A DNA stretch of 64,000 nucleotides from Williamsia muralis NBRC 105860 (lineage in GTDB: Bacteria > Actinomycetota > Actinomycetes > Mycobacteriales > Mycobacteriaceae): positions 434,001-498,000 of the forward strand of contig NZ_BDAP01000002.1 of NCBI RefSeq assembly GCF_001598915.1, given 5' to 3'. How positions within the stretch are numbered: the first letter of the stretch is position 1; each line of letters starts with the position of its first letter. The notes beneath the pieces were generated by a model. It did no database searches and was not told where the DNA came from. It saw only the letters and a list, made by a program, of their open reading frames with translations. The translations under genes and the position numbers were made by a program. This document shows, piece by piece, positions 38,015 through 47,177 of this stretch.

Positions 38015-38850
38015 TGAAGAGCTGGGAGAACGCGGGCCGGTGGCGAGGCGTCGACCTCGGTACACGCACCGTGTCCTACGACGAACGCGATGCGATCATC
38101 TACGCGTTGGCCTTGGGCGCGAAAGCAACCGAGCTGGACCTGGTGTTCGAGGACCAGCTGAGGGTGCTGCCGACGTTCGCCCTCACCCTCGCGCAGTGGG
38201 CCCCGGACGAGCTCGGGTCGCGGGGTGCGTTCGATACCCGCACGGCACTGCATGGGTCACAACAGCTGACGGTAATGGCACCTTTGCCACGCAGCGGCGA
38301 CGTGACACTGTCGGCGTCGGTCGGCAATGTGTGGGACAAGGGCGCCGCAGCGGTCTTCGAGGTCGAGGTCCGCAGTGAGTACTTCATCGCGACGTGGTCG
38401 TTGTTCGCACCGGGCGCAGGAGGTTTCGGGGGCGAGCGAGGACCGGCGAGACCGGTTGATGCGCAGGGTGATCCGGCCTTCGAATCCGTGTTGCACACGC
38501 GTGAGAACCAAGCGGCACTCTATCGACTCACCGGCGACCGGCACCACATCCACATCGACCCCGACGCGTCGGAGCGAATCGGTCAGCCGCGGCCGATCAT
38601 GCACGGACTGTGCACCCTGGCCGCCGGAGCGCTGGAATGCGCCCGTCTGACCGGCGCACATCCGGCAGCCCTGGTGAGTCTCGACGGCCGATTCGCAGCG
38701 GCACTCCATCCCGGTGAGTCCCCGGTGTTACGGGCGTGGGGCGATGGCTCGGATCTCACGTTCGAACTCGTCAAGAACGGACGGCCGGCGATCTCCGGAG
38801 GCAGGGTGTCGTTTGCCGCCACGACAGGGGTTTCGAGCGCGTCCCGTTGA
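38014..38850 (+). CDS. Second double-hotdog MaoC hydratase
   Basis: A 278-residue hydratase-2 family protein. Motif YRLTGDRHHIHIDPDA, then PIMHGL. It is similar in layout to the MaoC protein at 25969 but is encoded at the end of the igr-like operon, starting at a GTG that overlaps the Ltp2 stop (TAGTG). Its substrate may be the other side-chain intermediate or a ring-derived enoyl-CoA. Confidence 0.83.
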   Translation: MKSWENAGRWRGVDLGTRTVSYDERDAIIYALALGAKATELDLVFEDQLRVLPTFALTLAQWAPDELGSRGAFDTRTALHGSQQLTVMAPLPRSGDVTLSASVGNVWDKGAAAVFEVEVRSEYFIATWSLFAPGAGGFGGERGPARPVDAQGDPAFESVLHTRENQAALYRLTGDRHHIHIDPDASERIGQPRPIMHGLCTLAAGALECARLTGAHPAALVSLDGRFAAALHPGESPVLRAWGDGSDLTFELVKNGRPAISGGRVSFAATTGVSSASR

Positions 38851-38930
38851 GCGGGAGCGGCGGCGCACCGAAGCGCCCGTTCATCTAGTTTCGGCGAGTC
38901 GTGTCCACGCAGGGAGAGGCAACACCGGCG

Positions 38931-39986
38931 ATGACAACTGCTGTATCTGAACATAATTCGCGGTCAGTGATGGTGACCGTGGCTGCCGTCGTCGAGGAGA
39001 CGGCCGAAGCGCGGTCGCTGGTGTTCGACGTGCCCGCCGACCGTAGCGACGACTTCAGATACAAGCCGGGGCAATTCCTCACCCTGCGTATCCCCAGCGA
39101 CCGGACGGGGTCGGTTGCCCGGTGCTATTCACTGGCCAGTTCGCCGCTGACCGACGACCGACCGAAGGTCACCGTCAAGCGCACCGACGGTGGATACGGA
39201 TCGCACTGGCTGTGCGACAACGTCAACGTCGGTGATGTCCTCGAAGTGCTGCCCCCGTCCGGCGTCTTCACCCCGGCGAATCTGGACGACGACTTGCTGC
39301 TGTTCGCCGCGGGCAGTGGGGTGACGCCGGTGATCTCCATTCTCAAGACCGCGCTGAGTGGAGGCGCCGGCAAAGTTGTTCTGCTCTATGCGAATCGGAA
39401 CGAGAACTCGATCATCTTCCGGCAAGAACTGCACGACCTCGCAACGCGATTCGCCGACAGGTTGCTGGTGCTGCACTGGCTGGAGAGTGTGCAGGGCCGG
39501 CCGACCGTCGACCAGCTTGTGCCCCTTTGCTCGGCATTCGGGAACCACCGGGTGTTCATGTGCGGTCCCAAACCGTTCATGGACATGGTGCACAAGGCAA
39601 CCGCGCGATCGGGCATCGCCCGGGGCCGAGTGCACGCCGAGGTCTTCACATCACTGTCCGGCGATCCCTTTGCCGAGGTGGAGGTGCCGCAGCTGTCCGA
39701 GGGTGACCACGGCGATGCGCCGACGGTCTCGGTGAGTCTCGACGGTGAAGCGCACGAGCTGAGCTGGCCCCGGTCGGCCACGCTTGTCGACGTTCTGCTG
39801 TCCAAGGGACTGGATGTGCCGTACTCGTGCCGCGAAGGCGAATGTGGTTCCTGTGCATGCACTCTTGTCGACGGCGAGGTCGACATGGGTGATACGTCGA
39901 TCCTCGATGAGGAGGACATCGCGGACGGCTACATCCTGGCCTGTCAGGCCCGCCCGCTCAGCGAGCACCTGACCATCGAGTTCTGA
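38931..39986 (+). CDS. kshB: KshB-like ferredoxin reductase of the 9alpha-hydroxylase
   Basis: A 351-residue reductase with an FAD domain (RCYSLASSP), an NAD domain (GSGVTP, CGPKPFM) and a C-terminal plant-type 2Fe-2S domain (CREGECGSC and a final Cys). The same order and size occur in KshB (358), which passes electrons to KshA. The ATG at 38931 follows GGGAGAGG; an in-frame GTG at 38901 is possible. An 80-bp gap separates it from the igr-like operon. Confidence 0.88.
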   Translation: MTTAVSEHNSRSVMVTVAAVVEETAEARSLVFDVPADRSDDFRYKPGQFLTLRIPSDRTGSVARCYSLASSPLTDDRPKVTVKRTDGGYGSHWLCDNVNVGDVLEVLPPSGVFTPANLDDDLLLFAAGSGVTPVISILKTALSGGAGKVVLLYANRNENSIIFRQELHDLATRFADRLLVLHWLESVQGRPTVDQLVPLCSAFGNHRVFMCGPKPFMDMVHKATARSGIARGRVHAEVFTSLSGDPFAEVEVPQLSEGDHGDAPTVSVSLDGEAHELSWPRSATLVDVLLSKGLDVPYSCREGECGSCACTLVDGEVDMGDTSILDEEDIADGYILACQARPLSEHLTIEF

Positions 39987-39998
39987 TACAGCTCTACC

Positions 39999-40838
39999 TC
40001 ACCCGGTGACGCGTGCTGCATTCCCGGCGTCGACCGGAATGACCGTACCGCTGATGTGCGCACTGGCCTTGTCCGTGAGGAACAGCACCACCCGGGTGAT
40101 CTCGTCGGCATCGAGCCACGGCACCGGCTGGGCGTGCAGTGAGGCGAAGACGGGTTCGACGTCCTTGTCGGTCGGATGGTCGAGGTCGGGCCGCATCATC
40201 GCGTACAGGGCGTCGTTGTGAATCATCGGAGTCGAGATGTTGCCCGGGGCAATTGCATTCACGGTGATGCCATGCGATGCGAGATCAAGGGCAGCGCTCT
40301 TCGTCAGGCCGATGACGCCCCACTTGGACGCGGCGTAGCCGACCATGCTGACGTTCCCCGCTCGGCCGAGCATGGAGGAGATCGTCACGATTCGACCGTA
40401 ACCGCGCTTGATCATCCCCGGTGAGACTGCGCCGACGGTGTTGAAGACACCGGTGAGGTTGGACGAGATGACTTCTGACCATTGCTGCTCGGTCATCGAC
40501 TGGACGGACGCTGCGACCGAGACGCCGGCGTTGGCCACTGCGATGTCGATCCGTCCCAGTTCTGCTTCGGCCCGGCCGACCAGAGCGTCCATCGCCGGGC
40601 GATCGGCAGTGTCAGCTTTGACCGCAATGCACTGTCGTCCGGTGGCTTTCACAAGACGCACGGTCTCGTCGAGGTCTGCTTCGGTGGCCAGCGGGTAAGC
40701 GACCGAAGGGCTGTCTTCACATCTGTCACACACCACGATGTCAGCGCCGCGTTCGGCGAAGGCGATGGCGTGGCTACGGCCCTGGCCGCGGGCGCCGCCG
40801 GTGATCAGGGCGACCTGTCCGTCGAAACGCTCTGTCAT
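39999..40838 (-). CDS. SDR resembling the mycofactocin-coupled family
   Basis: A 279-residue SDR whose N-terminus contains GGARGQGRSHA, the hallmark of mycofactocin-associated SDRs, which hold NAD tightly and pass electrons to the redox cofactor mycofactocin. YAASK with an upstream Ser is the active site. It is the last gene of a four-gene leftward operon and may oxidise one of the nuclear hydroxyls of the steroid. No mycofactocin biosynthesis gene is present in the window. Confidence 0.78.
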   Translation of the reverse strand: MTERFDGQVALITGGARGQGRSHAIAFAERGADIVVCDRCEDSPSVAYPLATEADLDETVRLVKATGRQCIAVKADTADRPAMDALVGRAEAELGRIDIAVANAGVSVAASVQSMTEQQWSEVISSNLTGVFNTVGAVSPGMIKRGYGRIVTISSMLGRAGNVSMVGYAASKWGVIGLTKSAALDLASHGITVNAIAPGNISTPMIHNDALYAMMRPDLDHPTDKDVEPVFASLHAQPVPWLDADEITRVVLFLTDKASAHISGTVIPVDAGNAARVTG

Positions 40839-40884
40839 GTGCTGACTCCTTGTTGTTCGAGAGCTGACGCAGTGGTTTGCAGAC

Positions 40885-41628
40885 CTACCGCAGTTTGATG
40901 ATGCCGCCGTCTGCCATCAGAGTCTGCCCGGTCATGTACTTGGAATCCTCGGAAGCAAGAAAGACGACGATGGGTGCGATATCGGTCTCAGGGTCCCCGA
41001 TACGTCCGAGGGGCACCTTGGCAGCCGATTCGGCGGCCCGCTCGGGGAAGGCCTTCTGCCAGGCCATGACACCCTCGGTGGCCGCAAACGGGCAGATCAC
41101 GTTCACGCGGATTCCGTCGGCGGCCCACTCGTTGGCGGCGACCCGGCTCACGCCCCGAATGGCTTCTTTGGCTGCGGCATAGGACGTCTGGGTCGGCATC
41201 CCTTCCAAGCCCGACCCGGAGGCGAAGTTGATCACCGAACCCGACGCAGCTTTCAGCTGTTCGTAGCAGGCCTGCATGAGGTGCACCGTCGGGTAGAACC
41301 CGGTGTTGAAGGACAACTCGAACATCTCGGCGGTGTGGTCGACCAGCGACGCCTGGCGCGACGCATGGGCGTTGTTGACCAAGATGTCGACCGAACCGAA
41401 ATGCGACACGGCGGTGTCGCGGATGGTCACCGCAGCTTGTGGTTTCGAGATGTCCACATTCAGGAAGCGTGCCGATGGGCCGAGGTCGCGTTCCAATTCG
41501 TGGCCGCGCTTGTCGTCGATGTCGGCGAACAGGACGTTAGCGCCCTGCTCGACGAACACGCGGGTGATAGCGCTTCCGATCCCGCCCGCGCCGCCAGTGA
41601 CAATCGCCGTCTTTCCCTGCAGTTTCAT
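40885..41628 (-). CDS. Short-chain dehydrogenase/reductase
   Basis: A 247-residue SDR with TGGAGGIG, NNAHASR, YAAAK and a C-terminal MTGQTLMADGG segment. The ATG at 41628 follows GGAGGACAG and overlaps the upstream LLM gene stop (ATGA). It is closely similar in layout to the SDRs at 27505 and 43557. Substrate unknown. Confidence 0.8.
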   Translation of the reverse strand: MKLQGKTAIVTGGAGGIGSAITRVFVEQGANVLFADIDDKRGHELERDLGPSARFLNVDISKPQAAVTIRDTAVSHFGSVDILVNNAHASRQASLVDHTAEMFELSFNTGFYPTVHLMQACYEQLKAASGSVINFASGSGLEGMPTQTSYAAAKEAIRGVSRVAANEWAADGIRVNVICPFAATEGVMAWQKAFPERAAESAAKVPLGRIGDPETDIAPIVVFLASEDSKYMTGQTLMADGGIIKLR

Positions 41629-42506
41629 GGTCTGTCCTCCGAAGTGAAGTCGATGTCGAGCTCGATGCAGGCCTCGTGCAACGCCTCGAGCTGGTCGCAG
41701 TAATGGGACACGCTGGTGGCCGAGATACTGACGCTCACGATGGTGGCCCCCATCTCCCTGCGCCGCTCCAGCGATCTGAGGGCACCCGACCGGTTGCCGA
41801 GTGGGTCGATGTGACTCGCGGGGAGGACCACCGTGAAGTCGTGGGGCAGCTCGGCGGCCTCGAGGAGCCGCTCGAGGTCCAGCAGCGGCAGGCCGAACGG
41901 AACCCATCCGTCTCCGAGCGTGACGGCACGGCGCAGGGAACGGGGAGTGCGTCCGCCGATCCACATCGGAACGTGCGGCTGTACTGCGTGGGGCTCGACG
42001 ACAACATTGCCGAAGTTGTAATGAGGGCCGTGGTAGACGGGGTTTGGACGAGAGAGCGAAGCCCGCAGCGCGGCGAGGGCGTCGTCGGCGATGCGACCCC
42101 GGCCGGCGAAGTCTGCACCGAGCGCGTCGAACTCTTCGCGCAAGCTGCCCACGCCGAGGCCCAGCACGAGGCGGCCGCCGCTGACCAGATCGAGGGTGCC
42201 GTACCGCTTGGCGATCTCGAGGGGATGGTGATAGCCGAGGACAAGCACCTGGGTGGCGAGTTTGATCCGAGACGTGTGCGCCGCAACGAAACCGAAGGTG
42301 GCGAGCGGGTCCCAGTAGGTACCCCCGCGTTCGGCGGCGACGTCGATGGGGACAGCGACATGCTCGCTGCACGTGAGGTGGTGGTAGCCGAGTCGATCGG
42401 CCTTCTGGGCGATACGGATCAGCTCTGCGGGCCCGGCGTCACGCTCCCATGCGGATGCGGCGGCCGGGTGCTGGACGACGATGGGTGATGTGATCCCGAT
42501 ACGCAT
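41625..42506 (-). CDS. LLM-class flavin/F420-dependent oxidoreductase
   Basis: A 293-residue luciferase-like monooxygenase-family protein (EHVAVPID, ATQVLVLGYHHPLEIAKR, GLGVGS, PMWIGG). It may use FMN or F420. In a steroid island it may oxidise or reduce a keto or hydroxyl group, but the substrate cannot be told. It lies between two SDR genes of the same operon. Confidence 0.78.
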   Translation of the reverse strand: MRIGITSPIVVQHPAAASAWERDAGPAELIRIAQKADRLGYHHLTCSEHVAVPIDVAAERGGTYWDPLATFGFVAAHTSRIKLATQVLVLGYHHPLEIAKRYGTLDLVSGGRLVLGLGVGSLREEFDALGADFAGRGRIADDALAALRASLSRPNPVYHGPHYNFGNVVVEPHAVQPHVPMWIGGRTPRSLRRAVTLGDGWVPFGLPLLDLERLLEAAELPHDFTVVLPASHIDPLGNRSGALRSLERRREMGATIVSVSISATSVSHYCDQLEALHEACIELDIDFTSEDRP

Positions 42507-42511
42507 GGCGG

Positions 42512-43324
42512 TCAGCGCACGCCTTCCAGTGTCACCGAGCGGTTGCGGACACCGCTGTGGGTGGCGACATACCGAGCGGGGTACTCACCACCGCCGTGGA
42601 CGGCGAGGTCTGCACCGTTGACGTAGGACGCCCATCGGCTCGCGAGGAACAGGCAGGCGTTGGCGATGTCGTCGGGGACGGCCATCCGGCCCATCGGGAG
42701 TGTGTTGATGACGGCTGCCCCGCCGTCGTCGCCGTATACCGAGGCCGCGCTCTCGGTGCGAATGAGACCCGTGGTGATGTGATTGATGCGCACGGCCGGC
42801 GCCCATTCCAGAGCCAGGGCTTTGGTGAGGACGAGCAGGCCGGCCTTGGCGGCGCTGTATGCGGCAGTGCCCGGCTGGGGGTCGTGGGCCGAGACACTGC
42901 CGATGTTGATGATGGAACCGCCCTCGGGATTGGCTTGCATCACCGAGTTCGCGGCTTGGGCGGCGTAAAAGGGCCCGAGGAGATTGAGTGCGAGAATCTT
43001 CTCGACAAATCGCGGCGAGACGGTGGCGGCGTCGGCATCGGGGGAGCCGCCGGCATTGTTCACCAGCACGTCGAGCCCACCGTGTGCCGCGACGGTGTCG
43101 TCGATCAAACCGGCTGCGTCCGAAGGATCCCGGACATCGGTGGCGCGGAACGATGCCGTTCGGCCGGCGTGGTGCGGCAGCGTGGCGGGGGTGTGCCGAC
43201 CACAGACCATCACGTCGGCACCGGCCTCTAAGAACGCCGTTGCCACGACGAATCCGATGCCTTTGGTGCCGCCCGTCACGACGACACTTCTGCCTGAGAA
43301 GTCCCAGTCGGTGCGCGGATCCAT
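42512..43324 (-). CDS. Short-chain dehydrogenase/reductase, first gene of leftward operon
   Basis: A 270-residue SDR with TGGTKGIG, NNAGG and YSAAK. The ATG at 43324 is used because GGAAGG lies about 7 nt before it. It heads the SDR-LLM-SDR-SDR operon that starts from the divergent region with two dyad elements. Confidence 0.78.
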   Translation of the reverse strand: MDPRTDWDFSGRSVVVTGGTKGIGFVVATAFLEAGADVMVCGRHTPATLPHHAGRTASFRATDVRDPSDAAGLIDDTVAAHGGLDVLVNNAGGSPDADAATVSPRFVEKILALNLLGPFYAAQAANSVMQANPEGGSIINIGSVSAHDPQPGTAAYSAAKAGLLVLTKALALEWAPAVRINHITTGLIRTESAASVYGDDGGAAVINTLPMGRMAVPDDIANACLFLASRWASYVNGADLAVHGGGEYPARYVATHSGVRNRSVTLEGVR

Positions 43325-43400
43325 CAGCATCCCTTCCCAGTCGGTGCGCTGTGCGGCGCCTGACACGGACGCTAGATGTTGTGGTGGTCGTGGTTGGTCG

Positions 43401-43420
43401 CAGTCCCGCCCAGCGGGACG
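43401..43420. promoter_or_regulatory. GTCTC-type dyad element, copy J
   Basis: CAGTCCCGCCCAGCGGGACG includes the perfect inverted repeat GTCCCGC-3-GCGGGAC (43403-43419). It lies between two divergent SDR genes. Confidence 0.5.
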
Positions 43421-43427
43421 TGAGCAG

Positions 43428-43447
43428 GGTCTCGGTGAACGGGAGTG
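43428..43447 (-). promoter_or_regulatory. GTCTC-type dyad element, copy I
   Basis: Read on the minus strand it is ACTCCCGTTCACCGAGACCC. It is oriented towards the leftward SDR operon, whose start is 104 bp away. The rest of 43325-43556 holds no gene. Confidence 0.6.
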
Positions 43448-43556
43448 CAGCACTGCCGGCAGACCTCGGCCATTACCGTCCTGGCCCGTGAGATCTCGCG
43501 CCCCTGCCCGCGCAGCACGTGAACAGATCTGACAGAACCTTGAAAGGAAGTGCAGC

Positions 43557-44321
43557 ATGGGAACACTCGACGGCAAGGTGGCACTCATAACCGGGGCAGG
43601 TCAGGGGATCGGGCAGGGCATCGCGCTCGCCTTGGCCAAGGAGGGCGCTGCGATCGCCGTGGCCGGCCGAACGGAGTCCAAGCTGCTCGACACCTGTGCG
43701 ATGCTGACCGATCTCGGCGCGCGTGGTGAACCGATCGTCTGCGACGTGAGCGATCGCGAGGACATCGCGCGCGCGGTCGGTGGCACGGTGGCAGCTCTCG
43801 GGTCGGTCGACATCCTGGTGAACAACGCCAACGACTGCAAGCCGGGCCCGATCCTGTCGATCGTCGACGAGGACTACGAACGGTCGTTTGCCACCGGGCC
43901 GCTCGCGACCCTTCGGATGATGCAGCTGTGCCATCCCCACATGAAGGCACGTGGCGGCGGCGGCGTCATCATCAATCTCGTGACCTCAGCGGCAGTGCGC
44001 TGGGACGCAAGCAATTACGGCGCCTACGGGTCGATCAAAGAAGGCATGCGGTCGCTCACGCGGGCGGCAGCATGCGAGTGGGGTCGTGACGGAATCAGAG
44101 TCCTGTCGGTCGCCCCGCACGCCGCGTCGCCCGCCCTCGACCGGTGGATGGAGAGGAATCCCGAAGAAGCAGCTGCGTTTGTGGCGGGTATCCCGCTCGG
44201 CCGTGTAGGTGACCCCGAGAGCGACATCGGCCGGGCCATCGTCTTCCTGGTGGGGCCAGATGCGGGGTATCTCACCGGAGCGACCATTCCACTCGACGGT
44301 GGTCAATCACGTTGGGGATGA
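43557..44321 (+). CDS. Short-chain dehydrogenase/reductase
   Basis: A 254-residue SDR with TGAGQGIG, NNANDC, and YGSIK preceded by a Ser/Thr-rich VTSAAV. It starts at 43557 after AAAGGAAG. Divergent from the four-gene SDR operon, with which it shares the J/I elements. The likely role is oxidation of a steroid hydroxyl; not provable here. Confidence 0.8.
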   Translation: MGTLDGKVALITGAGQGIGQGIALALAKEGAAIAVAGRTESKLLDTCAMLTDLGARGEPIVCDVSDREDIARAVGGTVAALGSVDILVNNANDCKPGPILSIVDEDYERSFATGPLATLRMMQLCHPHMKARGGGGVIINLVTSAAVRWDASNYGAYGSIKEGMRSLTRAAACEWGRDGIRVLSVAPHAASPALDRWMERNPEEAAAFVAGIPLGRVGDPESDIGRAIVFLVGPDAGYLTGATIPLDGGQSRWG

Positions 44322-44534
44322 ACCACATCGGCCGGCGACGATGACAGGGCTCCTCATCTGCAGCAGAGTACCGACAGTATCGGCCGACAACCGCAGCTCG
44401 GTGACGTCTGTCCAAGGTGAAGAAGTGAACCACCGTCCGGTGCCCTGACCGTCACTGATGTAGGTGACCGCCACGGTGGACATCATCCAGTCCCCGACGG
44501 TTCGCGAGACGCGGGAGCTGAGCCGAGAGCGCAT
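44307..44534 (-). pseudogene. Uncertain 75-residue ORF, possible gene remnant
   Basis: This leftward ORF starts 40 bp from the orphan dyad element K and overlaps the end of the neighbouring SDR gene. Its composition (Trp, Met, Tyr and Asp well represented) looks more protein-like than most shadow frames, but no domain is recognised and there is no clear ribosome-binding site. The rest of 44322-44622 shows nothing else. Confidence 0.2.
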
Positions 44535-44572
44535 ACCGCAATGATGCAGTGACCCAGCGCGCAGGTGTTGGA

Positions 44573-44592
44573 CAGTCTCACTGAACGGAAGC
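44573..44592. promoter_or_regulatory. GTCTC-type dyad element, copy K (orphan)
   Basis: CAGTCTCACTGAACGGAAGC. Together with CAGTGAC-n-CAGCGC on its left it resembles the block at copy A over about 45 bp. It lies between two convergent genes, with no obvious target except the uncertain ORF at 44307-44534. Confidence 0.45.
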
Positions 44593-44622
44593 CGCTGTGG
44601 GCAAGGGTGATTCGAGTTCTCA

Positions 44623-45159
44623 CTACGACCTGTGGAAGCGGGTGCCCGTCACATCGTACAAGTGGTGAATCGGGTCGTGTATGAAGTAGAGCGCGAGCGA
44701 GTCCACGGTGAACTCGCTGCCGTCACTGCGGCGGCCGCGTCGGCTGAGCGCTTCATCGGGGACGTTGGCGAACGCGTCCGCGAGTCGGGCGGCGCCCGCG
44801 GTCAATTCGTGGGACACCGCGGCCGGATCCTGGTCGTTGTAGCGTTCGGCAACTGCGGTGGCGTCCTGATCCCAATTCTCGAACGCCGGATTGTCATTCG
44901 AGAGCATCGCCTCAAGACGTTCGTCGAACTTGATGAACACATCTCGGACGTGGGCGGCGTACTCGAGTGGCGACCATGTGGAGTCGTCCGGTCTCCGGTG
45001 GGGATCAGACGCGGCCAGGGCCGGAGGCCATTGGGCGGAGTTGGCTCTGATCAGGCCCGGGATATCCCGGAAAGCTATCCCGGAGGGGTCGAATCCACAG
45101 TCGGGACAAGGACGTTCGAGCACCCACGTCCAGTTCTTGGTGTCGGGCACGATGGCCAT
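44623..45159 (-). CDS. DinB/MDMPI-fold protein
   Basis: A 178-residue protein. EYAAHVRD near the middle and HDPIHHLYD near the end supply the His residues typical of the DinB-like four-helix metal-dependent superfamily, which includes mycothiol-dependent enzymes. A thiol-transferase role is possible. The CPDCGFDP at the N-terminus is shared by a group of actinobacterial homologues. Single gene. Confidence 0.75.
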   Translation of the reverse strand: MAIVPDTKNWTWVLERPCPDCGFDPSGIAFRDIPGLIRANSAQWPPALAASDPHRRPDDSTWSPLEYAAHVRDVFIKFDERLEAMLSNDNPAFENWDQDATAVAERYNDQDPAAVSHELTAGAARLADAFANVPDEALSRRGRRSDGSEFTVDSLALYFIHDPIHHLYDVTGTRFHRS

Positions 45160-45235
45160 GGAGTCTCCCGTCGTCAGGTGGTCTCAGCCTATCGTCCGCG
45201 AGCGGGGCGTGGTCCGATTGCTCGCGATCGTGTGG

Positions 45236-45760
45236 TCAGGACGGTATGTCGAAGACGAGCAGTGCGCTCGATGCGGTCGCGACAGTCTTGCCGCTCTCAT
45301 CGGTGATCTCGGCCTCGGCAAACGCCACCCGCCGCCCTGGCTTCTTCACCCAGCCGCGTGCTGTGAGCCGGCCGGATTCGAGGGTGACTCCCCGCATGAA
45401 GTTGACCTTGATCTCGATGGATGTGTAGCCGGTGCCGCGCGGCAAGGTGGAGTGCACGGCGCATCCCGCGGCCGAATCGAGCAGTGTGCAGATGATGCCA
45501 CCGTGAACCGCGCCGATCGGGTTGAAGTGAGACTCGTTGGGCTCGAGGGTGAATACGGCCGTGCCCGAGTCCACCGATGCCAACCGAGCGTCGATCAAAC
45601 CGACGATGGGCGGTGCGGGGATCGTTCCGGCCGCCATGGCCTCCAGATAGTCCAGACCGGACATCTTCTGCGATGCGGCAGCGGGTTTCGACGGGTCGTG
45701 CCACGTGACGGTCCGGGATCGGGGCTCACCCCACTCGGTGGATGCGAGCGCGTCACCCAT
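45236..45760 (-). CDS. PaaI-family hotdog thioesterase
   Basis: A 174-residue hotdog thioesterase. GAVHGGIICTLLDSAAG is the family motif. Its start overlaps the end of the MFS gene by 8 bp, so both form an operon. The substrate (an acyl-CoA, perhaps aromatic) is unknown. Confidence 0.82.
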   Translation of the reverse strand: MGDALASTEWGEPRSRTVTWHDPSKPAAASQKMSGLDYLEAMAAGTIPAPPIVGLIDARLASVDSGTAVFTLEPNESHFNPIGAVHGGIICTLLDSAAGCAVHSTLPRGTGYTSIEIKVNFMRGVTLESGRLTARGWVKKPGRRVAFAEAEITDESGKTVATASSALLVFDIPS

Positions 45761-47177
45761 GGGAGGGCCTGCTTCGGACGAACACAGCGGTCGGGATGGC
45801 CACCACGGCGAACACTGCGGCGGCTACCAGTGCGCAGGTGTGGAATGCCGATTCAAATGCTTCGTCGGCGGGGCGGGTCAGCAAACCGGAAGCGAGCTGC
45901 GAGGTCAGTATCGACCCGAGCACGCTTGTGCCGAGTACGCCACCCAGCTGGCGGAACATGTTGACCGTTCCGCTGGCCATCCCTGCCTGGGCCGGCGCCA
46001 CACTGTTCATGGCGGCAGCGGTGGCCGGCGCGATCAGTGAACCGAAGCCGACTCCCAGGACCACCAGTGCCACGGTCAGGTTTGTCCAACCCTCGTGCGG
46101 ATGGACTCGCAGCAGCAGCAATGATCCGAGCGCGGTGATGATCAATCCGGTGGTGAGCATGACCTTGAAACCGATGCGCGGCAACAACCGTGGCGCGATC
46201 GCGCTGACGACAACGTAGGTGCCCATCAGGGCCAACAAATGCAGCCCGGTGCTCCAGGCGCTCAGCTTTCCTATCCTTTCGAGAAACAACACGGAGATCA
46301 GGGACAGTCCGGTGAAACCGAAGAGCACCGTTGCGCTGACCACCATGACGGTGGAGAAGGACGCTGACCGAAAGAGGCGCAGATCAAGCATCGGTGCGTT
46401 CGTCGAGCGCTCATAGACGATGAAAAAGGCCAAGGCACAGGCAAATAGGATGATCGCGATGATCGCGTGGGTGGACGTGAAGCCACTGCGTGATCCGTCG
46501 ATGACCCAGTAGGTGAGCGCGGCGATGGCTGTGGTGGCGGACAGGAGACCGGGAACGTCGAGTCCGGCTCCCTGAACCTTGCTGCGTGGCACAACAATCG
46601 GGGCGACGGCCACGACCACGAGGGCAGCGATGGCGTTGACGAGGTAGACGGCATTCCAGGAGAATGCCCCGAGTACCGCTCCAGCTGACAGGGGTCCGAT
46701 CGCGAGGCCGAGGCCGGAGCAAGCAGCCCAGATGCTGATCGCCTCGGTCCGCTCCTTCGGGTCGGGGAAGCCGTTGCTGATGATGGCCAGACTGTTGGGC
46801 AATACCAGCGCGGCTCCCACACCGGTGATCGCCTGAGCGGCAAGGATCATGCCGCTGCTGTGCGAGAGGAACGATGAGAGGCTGCCGATCGACATGATCG
46901 CAGAGCCGGCGATGAACGCGGTTCGCCTGCCGATGACATCACCGACGGTGCCCGCAGAGAGCACCAGGCTGGCAACCACCAACGCGAAGATGCTCGGGAT
47001 CCACACCATCGTGGCACTGTCGGCATCGAGATCGGATTGGATCGCAGGCACGGCCGAAATGGTGGCCGTGATGTTCAGGAACGTCAGCATCATGCCGAAG
47101 CACACCGCTGCCAGCGCAAACCACCGGGTGTTGTCGCTGCCGGTCGCCGGCGTGGCGGACTGACTACTAATAAGCAT
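45753..47177 (-). CDS. MFS exporter, DHA2 (14-helix) family
   Basis: A 474-residue membrane protein with motif-A loop GDVIGRRTAF after TM2, a TM5 segment with GLAIGPLSAGAVLG (antiporter motif C) and 13-14 hydrophobic segments. These features are typical of proton-driven drug exporters of the EmrB/QacA group. The start codon is inside a 28-bp inverted repeat and lacks a Shine-Dalgarno sequence, suggesting a leaderless or tightly repressed message. Confidence 0.85.
   Translation of the reverse strand: MLISSQSATPATGSDNTRWFALAAVCFGMMLTFLNITATISAVPAIQSDLDADSATMVWIPSIFALVVASLVLSAGTVGDVIGRRTAFIAGSAIMSIGSLSSFLSHSSGMILAAQAITGVGAALVLPNSLAIISNGFPDPKERTEAISIWAACSGLGLAIGPLSAGAVLGAFSWNAVYLVNAIAALVVVAVAPIVVPRSKVQGAGLDVPGLLSATTAIAALTYWVIDGSRSGFTSTHAIIAIILFACALAFFIVYERSTNAPMLDLRLFRSASFSTVMVVSATVLFGFTGLSLISVLFLERIGKLSAWSTGLHLLALMGTYVVVSAIAPRLLPRIGFKVMLTTGLIITALGSLLLLRVHPHEGWTNLTVALVVLGVGFGSLIAPATAAAMNSVAPAQAGMASGTVNMFRQLGGVLGTSVLGSILTSQLASGLLTRPADEAFESAFHTCALVAAAVFAVVAIPTAVFVRSRPSHG

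Noticed and set aside
44209-44448. 79-residue plus-strand ORF at the end of the SDR gene
   Set aside because: It is a frame within the SDR 3' end and following spacer, with no start signal.
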